From the NCBI RefSeq assembly GCF_001712755.1, contig NZ_MDKC01000005.1, positions 62,001 through 126,000 of the forward strand: a DNA stretch of 64,000 nucleotides, in the 5' to 3' direction. Made by a program: the position numbers and the translations under genes. Origin of the DNA: Gottfriedia luciferensis. GTDB lineage: Bacteria > Bacillota > Bacilli > Bacillales > Bacillaceae_G. The notes beneath the pieces are model-generated. The model was given only the letters and a program-made list of their open reading frames with translations, was not told where the DNA came from and ran no database searches. Shown piece after piece: positions 45,727-53,260 of the stretch. Each line of letters starts with the position of its first letter. Position 1 is the first letter of the stretch.

Positions 45727-45816
45727 TTAATCTAAACCAAATTTCTCTTCGAATCGATCAGCTGAATTCTTCTGCATTTCTTCATTGGAATGTGAGTAAA
45801 CTATATAATTCAAACA
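45727..45816 (-). pseudogene. Tyrosine integrase C-terminal remnant
   Basis: Minus-strand translation ending at 45727 reads VYSHSNEEMQKNSADRF, then EEKFGLD and a stop. This matches the end of phage/ICE integrases, where Y-S-H carries the catalytic tyrosine and is followed by an EMxxxAxxKF-type helix. Everything upstream is lost at the group II intron remnant. It lies 127 bases from tRNA copy 2, where an integrase gene ends in tRNA-integrated elements. TGCACA direct repeats between them (about 45692-45712) resemble integrase arm sites. Confidence 0.7.
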
Positions 45817-45849
45817 AGGAGACCCTACCGGTCTTTTCATTTAGAAGAA

Positions 45850-46178
45850 GAGTATGGTGTACAAACGATAACAAGTAAGGAAACCAAATGCCGATGTAGG
45901 GAGTCGGATAGCAGCGTAGTACCTATGAAGTTGGGAAATGCCAATGGAGGAAAGGCTGCTACCAAAGTATCACCCTTAATAGGCACACATTTACTACACA
46001 CAGAGGTAGAATAAATGGAAACAAAACTATTAAGGATAGTAGAATTAGCAATTTTAAGATTGCTACATTCTGTGAATGATAACTTGGAGGAGCCGTGTGC
46101 ATTAATAGTGCAAGCACGGTTCTGAGAGGGGGTGGAGTTCAATTTACCGCAAGGTAAAAAGACTCCATTCTACTCGAC
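45850..46178 (+). mobile_element. Group II intron remnant lacking its reverse transcriptase
   Basis: The 3' end is intact. Domain V (46090-46122) begins GAGCCGTGTGC and ends GCACGGTTC with the catalytic AGC. Domain VI follows with a TACCGCAAGGTA hairpin and ends CTACTCGAC near 46178. Upstream, ribozyme-like sequence (AAATGCCGATGTAGGGAGTC, GGAGGAAAGGCTGCTACC) is typical of bacillar ORF-bearing introns. An ATG at 46015 starts METKLLRIVELA, the usual start of the intron-encoded protein, then joins directly to 3' intron sequence. The 5' boundary is uncertain. Confidence 0.85.
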
Positions 46179-46310
46179 TAGTTTTACAACATTTAGAGGG
46201 TAATCATTTGATTATCCTCTATTTTATTAAAAAGGACTAATTGACTGTTAAAAAGAATAATAAGAAGAAGGTACTTGAAAAGTTTTAAATTTGATGAGAG
46301 GTGGAGATTC

Positions 46311-46616
46311 GTGAAAGTACACGATTGTCCTAATTGTAATACAAATAGTAGAGAATGTATTTTTGTCATCCAAAATGCTCCGAACTTATCGGAAGAGATA
46401 TTAAAGTGCAGTATTTGTTCCTGGATCGGCAAGTGGTCTGACATGACAGTGCGGGAGGTCAAATTACCGGAGATTCCAGGTGGGATAGTGATCCCTGGTG
46501 TTGAACCTATTACTGATTATTATGTACTTCATTCAGATCAAATTAGAATTACTTATACAGGAGGGTGTTGTCCTCATTGTGGTGGAACTGATCCTTTATG
46601 TTGGTGCATGATGTAA
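46311..46616 (+). CDS. Small zinc-ribbon-like protein
   Basis: From GTG 46311, behind AGGTGGAG, the product has 101 residues with four cysteine pairs: CPNCNT (near residue 5), CSIC (about 42), CCPHCGG (about 86) and CWCMM at the C terminus. Two zinc ribbons are likely, separated by a Pro/Gly/Ile-rich strand segment (EIPGGIVIPGVEP). A longer frame opens at 46275 without a ribosome site. No family is recognised. Confidence 0.7.
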   Translation: MKVHDCPNCNTNSRECIFVIQNAPNLSEEILKCSICSWIGKWSDMTVREVKLPEIPGGIVIPGVEPITDYYVLHSDQIRITYTGGCCPHCGGTDPLCWCMM

Positions 46617-46851
46617 TAAACGATTAGGGCCCCAAACTTGGTAAGCATTATTAACTTTATAACACATAGATAATAAATATCATATTGAACTTGCGTATGC
46701 GCTTGTTGTATAACGAATATGCTGATTTGCAGACTTTCTTATTTTACTAACGGATTTTTATCTATAAAAAACCAACGTAATTTTTGAATTAATCTTATAG
46801 TTCTTAACGAGGTGATTTTTATTAAATCATGATCATTAGGAGGAAGACAGA

Positions 46852-47532
46852 GTGTCAAATGAAATTAAGAGTTATATTGACTATCAAATGGTAAAAATTC
46901 CAGGGGGAAATATAGAATTAAGAGACGATAGAATAAAAAGTAAATGGAAAACTGAAATAAGACCATTTCTTCTTGCCCAGTATCCTGTAACTATGGGGAT
47001 ATACAATACTATAACAAATACATCACTTAATACTTTTGTCAGCGATCTAAAACCAGTTGTGAATATTTCTTGGAATGATGCAATTTCTTTTTGTAATCTA
47101 CTTTCACATAAAGCAGGACTGAAAGAGTGTTATTCAATAAGTAATGATGGTGAAAACATATATTGTGATTGGGAATCAGATGGCTATAGACTTCCTACAG
47201 AAGCAGAGTGGCAATATGCGTGTAAAGCAGGGACGACGGGTTATAGATACGGTGAACTTGATAAAATTGCCTGGTATAATGAAAATTCTGGAGATAAAAT
47301 ACATGAAGTAGGAAAAAAGGAAGCGAATGCATGGGGTCTGTATGATATGTTAGGAAATGTTTGGGAGTGGTGTTGGGATTTATATGATGAACAGGTCTAT
47401 GGGTCATATCGAATTTTTCGAGGTGGTAGCTGGGCAGAGGTAGCAAGAGGTTGTGGCGCTTCATGTCGTCGTCGTAGCCATCCGTCATTTTGCATAGACG
47501 ACCTTGGATTCCGTCTTGCACGGTCTTTTTAA
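46852..47532 (+). CDS. Formylglycine-generating enzyme (SUMF1)-family protein
   Basis: This 226-residue protein is an FGE-sulfatase domain from end to end. Motifs are PVTMGIYN, PVVNISWNDAISFCNLLS, YRLPTEAEWQYACKAG, NAWGLYDMLGNVWEWCWD and FRGGSW...RRRSHPSFCIDDLGFRLA. Members oxidise a cysteine in sulfatases to formylglycine, or do other C-lectin-fold reactions (EgtB, PvdO types). No sulfatase is encoded nearby, so the substrate is unclear. The start is GTG behind AGGAGGAAG. Confidence 0.9.
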   Translation: MSNEIKSYIDYQMVKIPGGNIELRDDRIKSKWKTEIRPFLLAQYPVTMGIYNTITNTSLNTFVSDLKPVVNISWNDAISFCNLLSHKAGLKECYSISNDGENIYCDWESDGYRLPTEAEWQYACKAGTTGYRYGELDKIAWYNENSGDKIHEVGKKEANAWGLYDMLGNVWEWCWDLYDEQVYGSYRIFRGGSWAEVARGCGASCRRRSHPSFCIDDLGFRLARSF

Positions 47533-47956
47533 TTTCCTGAAAGGAGGGGAACAGTTATTAGTTAATGCTTAAACGTTCTTATGCAACTGATATGAACGAA
47601 ACTGTCAAACCACCAAACCAAAAAGGTTTTAATTTAGAGATTTTTCATTTTTTAGACAGACTTAGATTAAGACTACCAACCTAGAATTTAAAAATTAGAT
47701 TTTCTAAGTCTGTGAATGACAACTCTATAATAGTAGATTTTTTTGTATTATGTCTTAATAGCTTGGCACGAAGGCAAATAAATTAACGGAAATGTGAGTT
47801 CTTGTTCAACTAAAGCAATGCGATACTTCAATAGAAGGTTGCTTTTTAATTGTACTAAAAAGCAAATTATTGAAAGAAATGAATCGAGAATCTTTTGAAC
47901 TACTTTAGTTTGATTTGTTACAATTACTGGAGGAACAGTAGGAAGAGGTAATATTA
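47533..47956. other. 424-bp intergenic region before the second EamA gene
   Basis: No ORF is supported. The region carries a dispersed palindrome at 47798-47838 and a weaker related word near 47574-47602. Confidence 0.5.
47798..47838. repeat. Dispersed imperfect palindrome, copy d
   Basis: TTCTTGTTCAACTAAAGCA followed by ATGCGATACTTCAATAGAA closely matches the copy at 42944 in its left arm; the right arm has decayed. Confidence 0.6.
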
Positions 47957-48856
47957 ATGATAAAATTTATGTATATGTTTTGCTTGATTGTATGGGGACT
48001 TAATTTTATTGCTGTAAAAATTCAAGGAACTCCAATAAGCTTGGAATTATCCTTAACTTTTCGACTAGTTATGACAGCCTTTTTATTTTTAGTTCTTGTT
48101 TTGTTCATTCGCCCAAAGGGTAGACCAACAATAAAGGATCTCCCCTTTGTAATGGCATTTGGTATATGTAACTTTGCATTAAGCTATCTGTGTCTTTATT
48201 ACGCTACAATTTTGAGTTCTGCAGCAATCGTAACACTGGTATTTTCTTTAAAAGTGATTTTAACTCCGATTGCTCTCCGGATTTTTTTAAAAGAAAAATT
48301 ACATTCGCGAGTTCTAATTGGAGGTATTCTTGGTGTAGTGGGAGTGTGTATTCTAATTTATCCTTCACTGGAAAATTTTCAAGGGTTCCATGACATAAAA
48401 GGAATTATTTTCGCTTTCCTAGGTACTCTCCTAACAGCGGTTGGTGACGCCTGCTCGGCAAGAAATGCAAATCGCAAGGTTGATCCCATTTATGCAAATG
48501 CAATTGGATTTACAGTGGGCAGTTTATTGATGGGAGCAATAATACTGTTTCAAGGGAAAGAAATTATTATTTCAACTTCTTTTACGTACTTATCTGCGTT
48601 GCTATATTTAACGCTGGTTGCTTCTTTTGCTGCATGGTTATTCTATTTGAAGCTAGTAGAAAAAATTGGAGGAGCTCAAAGTGGCTATATGGTCGCCCTT
48701 TTCCCCGCAATTGGTGGAGTAGCCTCTGTTTTAATCGGTGAGTCTGATCCATCAGTGTATTTGATTGCTGGTTGCTTTTTTTGCTGTATTGGCGCCGCGA
48801 TTGCATTAGGTTTTGGAACGAGAAATCAGAATATGAAATTGCCTATACAGGGTTAA
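47957..48856 (+). CDS. EamA/DMT-family transporter
   Basis: This 299-residue protein with ten predicted helices in two EamA repeats (about 5-135 and 150-285) includes YLCLYYATILSSAAIVTLVF and a second-half KIGGAQSGYMVALFPAIGG. It is distinct from the EamA gene at 32378. Such transporters export metabolites; the substrate is not readable. GAGGTAATATT lies before the ATG, a modest ribosome site. Confidence 0.9.
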   Translation: MIKFMYMFCLIVWGLNFIAVKIQGTPISLELSLTFRLVMTAFLFLVLVLFIRPKGRPTIKDLPFVMAFGICNFALSYLCLYYATILSSAAIVTLVFSLKVILTPIALRIFLKEKLHSRVLIGGILGVVGVCILIYPSLENFQGFHDIKGIIFAFLGTLLTAVGDACSARNANRKVDPIYANAIGFTVGSLLMGAIILFQGKEIIISTSFTYLSALLYLTLVASFAAWLFYLKLVEKIGGAQSGYMVALFPAIGGVASVLIGESDPSVYLIAGCFFCCIGAAIALGFGTRNQNMKLPIQG

Positions 48857-48863
48857 CTAAGGC

Positions 48864-48904
48864 TTTTCTTGTGTAACTAATGTATTGCTTTAGTTATATA
48901 ACGG
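48864..48904. repeat. Dispersed imperfect palindrome, copy e
   Basis: TTGTGTAACTAATG pairs imperfectly with TTGCTTTAGTTATATAA, the same family as copies b and c. Confidence 0.55.
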
Positions 48905-49013
48905 TGGAAAAGACTTCCAACAAGAAAGGTAAATAATTAATACAATACATAATAATTTTTATATAATAAAGTACAGTTACATTTTTCTTTTTTACCAATA
49001 TCACCTATTTTTT

Positions 49014-49048
49014 AGGGAAACTCTTTATCCTGCGAGTTTCTCTTTTTT
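49014..49048 (+). terminator. Terminator of the EamA gene
   Basis: AGGGAAACTC / GAGTTTCTCT forms a 10-bp stem with one G-U type pair, followed by a T-run. Confidence 0.8.
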
Positions 49049-49078
49049 GTCAGTCTAAACATAACAATGTTAATAGAT

Positions 49079-49131
49079 AAAAAGAGCCTGTATCGAAAAT
49101 TACTTGGTATTTGAAGATACAGGCTTTTAAT
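49079..49131 (-). terminator. Hairpin terminator, possibly for the symporter gene
   Basis: AAAAGAGCCTGTATC / GATACAGGCTTTT forms a strong stem with a loop of about 20 bases and A/T ends. It lies about 150 bases beyond the symporter stop codon. Confidence 0.6.
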
Positions 49132-49281
49132 TTCAACGATTAATAGTTATATATATTAGTTGATTACAAGAAGTAGAGCTTGATCTCATTTTAAAAAAGA
49201 GAAGGCATAAGAAATGTAGTCAATGCCTGCAATTTAGTAGTCAGTGAAACTAGGTCTACTCAATTATCTTGTTAAGAAAGA

Positions 49282-50568
49282 TTATGCTACATTTGTTTGC
49301 TTACCGGAATCAAGTGATTTAATATAAGCTTGCGCTTTTTGTTTATCGAATTGACCTTCTGATTTAGAAATAACAACTGCCGCAAGAGAGTTACCTACGA
49401 CGTTAACTGCTGTTCTCGCCATATCTAAAAGACGGTCAATACCTGCGATAAACGCTAATCCTTCTACCGGAATTCCAACTGTACCGAGCGTTGCCAACAA
49501 TACAACAAACGACACTCCCGGAACCCCTGCAATTCCTTTAGATGTTACTATCAATACAAGTACTAATGAGATTTGGTCGCTAATCGATAAATCAATACCA
49601 TACATTTGTGCAATAAAAATGGCCGCTATTGCTTGATATAACGTAGAACCATCTAAGTTGAAAGAATATCCTGTTGGGATAACGAACGATGTGATTCCTT
49701 TAGGGCATCCAAATTTCTCCATTTTATTCATAATACGAGGTAAAACAGTCTCAGAACTAGCCGTTGAATAAGCAAGGATCAGTTCATCTTTTAATAACTT
49801 AATAAAATGAATAATATTAATGCCTGCCCATCTTGCAACAAGTCCTAAAACAACTAACACAAAGAAAATCATCGTTGAATAAACAAGAATCGTTAACTTA
49901 CTTAATGGGATTAGTGATTGGACACCGAATTTTGATACCGTTACACCAATTAATGCAAATACACCAAATGGAGCAAACTTCATGATTAGATTTGTCACAT
50001 AGAACATTGCTTCAGCTGTTCCCTCGAAAAACTTTATGACCGGTTTTCCTTTTTCACCGATCGCTGCCAAACCTAGTCCGAATAAAACAGAGAAGAAAAT
50101 AATGGCTAACATGTTTCCTTCTGTCATTGCTGAAATGATATTTGGTGGAACGATATTGACGAAAGTTTCAGCAAAACCGTGGCTTTTCGTCATTTCGGTT
50201 GTTTGTATATAGCTTCCGATATCTGTTTTCTGTAATGATGACATATCAACGCCGCTACCGGGATGAAAGATATTTGCCACTAGCAATCCAACAAGAATGG
50301 CAATAGTTGTGATGATTTCAAAATATAGAATCGTTTTACCACCGAGTTTACCAAGCTTTTTCATATTCCCAACGCCGGCAACACCGACAATTAAGCTTGA
50401 GACAACAATAGGAATAACAATCATTTTGATTAAACGAATAAAAATATCTCCAATCGGTTTAAGGTATCCTTCAATATTTGGATTTCCATAAAAGGCAGCT
50501 CCAACTGCGATACCTAAAATGAGACCAATTACAATCTGCCAAGCTAACCCGAGTTTTAGTTTTTTCAT
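49282..50568 (-). CDS. Dicarboxylate/amino acid:cation symporter (DctP/GltP type)
   Basis: From MKKLKLGLAWQ (AAGGGGTG site) the product has 428 residues with about eight helices and two re-entrant loops. The glutamate/dicarboxylate transporter signatures are TASSETVLPRIM (serine-rich loop), GYSFNLDGSTLYQ and GIAGVPGVSFVVL. It imports C4-dicarboxylates or glutamate with cations. The divergent two-component system and a cre candidate in its promoter region favour a DctP-like role, but glutamate is possible. Confidence 0.9.
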   Translation of the reverse strand: MKKLKLGLAWQIVIGLILGIAVGAAFYGNPNIEGYLKPIGDIFIRLIKMIVIPIVVSSLIVGVAGVGNMKKLGKLGGKTILYFEIITTIAILVGLLVANIFHPGSGVDMSSLQKTDIGSYIQTTEMTKSHGFAETFVNIVPPNIISAMTEGNMLAIIFFSVLFGLGLAAIGEKGKPVIKFFEGTAEAMFYVTNLIMKFAPFGVFALIGVTVSKFGVQSLIPLSKLTILVYSTMIFFVLVVLGLVARWAGINIIHFIKLLKDELILAYSTASSETVLPRIMNKMEKFGCPKGITSFVIPTGYSFNLDGSTLYQAIAAIFIAQMYGIDLSISDQISLVLVLIVTSKGIAGVPGVSFVVLLATLGTVGIPVEGLAFIAGIDRLLDMARTAVNVVGNSLAAVVISKSEGQFDKQKAQAYIKSLDSGKQTNVA

Positions 50569-50602
50569 CCCATACACCCCTTCAAGGTTATTAAGAATAT
50601 AA

Positions 50603-50617
50603 ATGTAAGCGATTCCA
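50603..50617 (+). promoter_or_regulatory. Candidate cre site in the symporter promoter region
   Basis: ATGTAAGCGATTCCA matches 14 of 15 positions of WTGNAARCGNWWWCA and lies 34 bases upstream of the symporter ATG, where CcpA could block transcription. Confidence 0.5.
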
Positions 50618-50722
50618 CTCGAAATCATACCGAATCATACAAAAACCTACAAATAAAAAATAAAAAATAAATAATTTTCTCACAACTATTTCAATTTTCC
50701 AAAGGTTTGAGTAAAATGTTTA

Positions 50723-52003
50723 ATGTTTGGAGGTGTCGAACTGAAGGAACGAATTTTAGCAGTTGTATTTTTGATGATAACCGTTCCGCTCGCTGGAGAG
50801 TTTAAATTCTATCCGTTCAATGATGCTTTCCGTGTCAGCCTGGGGACTCCGGCATTTTTCTTATTTTTGTTATTGGGAAGGGGCATTCACCCGAATATTG
50901 CAGGAATTTTGACTGGGACAAGTGTGTTTGTATTTCGTTTTTTTTTGGCGGTCCTAATCAGTGGTATACCAGTTGATGAGGCATTTTACAGTCATTTTCC
51001 GGTACTCTTTTATTACGTGGTGTTCGCTTTCATCTTTCATTTTACTAAGATGAATGAGCAGCATAACAAGCCATTTATGATAGGGTTACTAGGAATGGTC
51101 ATAGAAATTGGTGCAAGTTTAGTTGAAATGGTGATTCGATACTCTATAGCTGATAAAATGATTGCATTTCACTCAATCGAACAGATTATCTTTATCGCGT
51201 TTATTCGAAGTTTTTTCGTACTTGGCTTTTTTAACATTTTTAAACTGAGAGAATCAAAATTGGCAGTGGAAGAGCAGCGTAGACAAAACGAGCAAATGCT
51301 GTTGTTCATTTCGAATTTGTATGAGGAATCGGTACAGCTTAAGAAAACAATGCAAAATGCGGAAGAAATCACCCGCATAAGTTATGATTTTTATCGTAGG
51401 TTGAAATCGGAAGTTTCTCATGTCCATTTTTCCCAAACCGCACTGCAAATTGCAAGTCTCGTGCATGAAGTAAAAAAAGATAATCAGCGAATTTATGCTG
51501 GACTATCACAGTTGATTTCTACTGAAAAGCAAGAGGACTACATGGGAATTGAGTTATTGAGTAACATTATTCTTGTTTCCAATAGACGGTATGCAGAGTT
51601 ATTGAATAAACACATTTCGTTTTCTATGCACCTCGAAGGGGAACATCCGCCATATCATGTCTATAGGGTATTATCTTTGATCAATAACTTGATCGCAAAT
51701 GCGGTGGAAGCTATTGAGCAAGAGGGACATGTATCGTTGTATGTCATTCGAAGAGACTGGATTGTAGAATTTCATGTTAGTGATAATGGACCAGGTATTG
51801 CACCGAAGTTTAAAGAAGTCATTTTTAAAGAGGGGTTTACATCTAAGTATGATGCTTCCGGCAATCCTTCTACAGGAATTGGACTTTCATATGTGAAACT
51901 AACCGTGGACAAGCTTGGCGGACATATTAAGCTAAAAGAAAGTCATAATGAAACAGTATTTGTCATCGAGCTTCCAATTAATGCGATGATACAGAAAGGA
52001 TAA
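50723..52003 (+). CDS. Sensor histidine kinase, GlnK (YcbA)-type
   Basis: This kinase of about 426 residues has six or so N-terminal helices (about 8-180), a short coiled region, the phosphoacceptor SLVHEVKKDNQRI and an ATPase domain with NLIANAVEAI, DNGPGIAP and GIGLSYVK. The architecture matches GlnK/YcbA, partner of a YcbB-type regulator, which follows five bases later. The start is uncertain: ATG 50723 lacks a ribosome site, whereas GGAGGTG lies inside the frame 7 bases before CTG 50741. Confidence 0.88.
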   Translation: MFGGVELKERILAVVFLMITVPLAGEFKFYPFNDAFRVSLGTPAFFLFLLLGRGIHPNIAGILTGTSVFVFRFFLAVLISGIPVDEAFYSHFPVLFYYVVFAFIFHFTKMNEQHNKPFMIGLLGMVIEIGASLVEMVIRYSIADKMIAFHSIEQIIFIAFIRSFFVLGFFNIFKLRESKLAVEEQRRQNEQMLLFISNLYEESVQLKKTMQNAEEITRISYDFYRRLKSEVSHVHFSQTALQIASLVHEVKKDNQRIYAGLSQLISTEKQEDYMGIELLSNIILVSNRRYAELLNKHISFSMHLEGEHPPYHVYRVLSLINNLIANAVEAIEQEGHVSLYVIRRDWIVEFHVSDNGPGIAPKFKEVIFKEGFTSKYDASGNPSTGIGLSYVKLTVDKLGGHIKLKESHNETVFVIELPINAMIQKG

Positions 52004-52008
52004 ATCAA

Positions 52009-52926
52009 ATGAATTATTTTATAATAGACGATGATCCAGCTATTAGAGCGATGCTGATAGACATGATTGAGGATGAGGATTTAGGCAAAGTTATGGGTGA
52101 AGCAGAAGACGGATCATTGGTAGATAATGACTTGCTTGCGCTCAAAAAAGTAGACGTAGTACTTATTGATTTACTGATGCCAAAGAGGGATGGAATTGAA
52201 ACAATTCGTGTTCTTTCTTCTGAATTCAAGGGGAAATTCGTGATGATTTCGCAAGTAGAGGCAAAGGAGCTCATAGGGGAAGTATATAGTTTAGGAGCAG
52301 AATACTACATCACTAAGCCGTTAAACCGGATTGAAATCTCAGGAGTGTTAAAAAAGGTTAACGAACGGGTGATTCTGGAAAAATCAATTCGAGGCATACA
52401 AGAATCGTTAACTTTATTAAAAGGTCATCAGTCGCCACCATTTGGCTCTTCTCATACAAAAAACATAATCGAAGCCGGTCGTTCATTGATTTCGGATTTA
52501 GGGATTATCGGAGAAAGCGGTAGTGAAGACTTGATGAATATTTTAGAATTCCTGCAGGACCAAAAACAAAAGTTTGGATCCTTCTACATCTTACCGTCTC
52601 TAAAAGACATATTTTATGGATATGCAAAAAAAACGCTTGGAGAACAGGCTACCGAGGCGGAAATACAAAAAGAATCGAAAGCCTCCGAACAACGGGTTCG
52701 CAGAGCTATTTACCATGTGCTCATCCATATTGCCTCATTAGGATTAACAGATTACACGAATCCAAAATTCGAAGCGTATTCATCCACATTTTTCGATTTC
52801 TCGGAAGTCCGAAAGAAAATGTTAGAGCTTGAAGGTAAAAGTGAAAAAAGCAATAATCAAAGCCGAATCAACATGAAAAAATTCATTCAATCGCTCTATT
52901 TAGAATCAAAGCAGTTGGTGGATTAG
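52009..52926 (+). CDS. Response regulator, GlnL (YcbB)-type
   Basis: The 305-residue protein has a receiver domain (about 1-120) with DDD at 7-9, phospho-acceptor D54 in LIDLLMP and the lysine in YITKPLN. The YcbB-type C-terminal region has RVRRAIYHVLIHIASLG as a probable DNA-binding helix pair. In B. subtilis this pair senses glutamine and controls transport genes. Here it is coexpressed with its kinase and divergent from a dicarboxylate/glutamate symporter, its probable target. AGAAAGGAT lies at the end of the kinase gene. Confidence 0.9.
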   Translation: MNYFIIDDDPAIRAMLIDMIEDEDLGKVMGEAEDGSLVDNDLLALKKVDVVLIDLLMPKRDGIETIRVLSSEFKGKFVMISQVEAKELIGEVYSLGAEYYITKPLNRIEISGVLKKVNERVILEKSIRGIQESLTLLKGHQSPPFGSSHTKNIIEAGRSLISDLGIIGESGSEDLMNILEFLQDQKQKFGSFYILPSLKDIFYGYAKKTLGEQATEAEIQKESKASEQRVRRAIYHVLIHIASLGLTDYTNPKFEAYSSTFFDFSEVRKKMLELEGKSEKSNNQSRINMKKFIQSLYLESKQLVD

Positions 52927-53260
52927 CCAATAAATTTGTTTCTTCAAATTGCAGGTAGTGTAAAAGTGTTGTAGTCAGGTTGTAACAAGGGTACGGATAT
53001 TAAGCTAATGCTGTCTTTGTTTATTCAATATTAGAAAAGGATATGAATATAGTCTTTCTACACATTTTCTGAATATTTTATTTTGTTGAAAAATGCTTTG
53101 TGTAGTTACAAATCGTATGATAAGATAAAAATCGCGTTCAATTCAAACAATTAAATTTTTATGGTTTTAGTTGTCTGAATTTTCTTTTTTCGCAAACAAC
53201 TATGAAAGTACTAAATAATTAAAATTGGAAAAGTAGCACAAGAATTTAGAGGAGGTTTTT
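52927..53260. other. 334-bp intergenic region before the permease
   Basis: Apart from the promoter candidate at 53098-53126 and the AGAGGAGG ribosome site of the permease, I see nothing structured here. Confidence 0.5.
53098..53126 (+). promoter_or_regulatory. Candidate promoter of the amino-acid permease
   Basis: TTGTGT (53098-53103) and TAAGAT (53121-53126) have a 17-base spacer. The match is moderate. Confidence 0.4.

Larger units (their letters stand above)
48857..49281. other. 425-bp intergenic region with two terminators
   Basis: It separates converging genes. It holds a dispersed palindrome (48864-48904), a rightward terminator (49014-49048) and a second hairpin (49079-49131). No ORF is supported. 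Confidence 0.6.
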
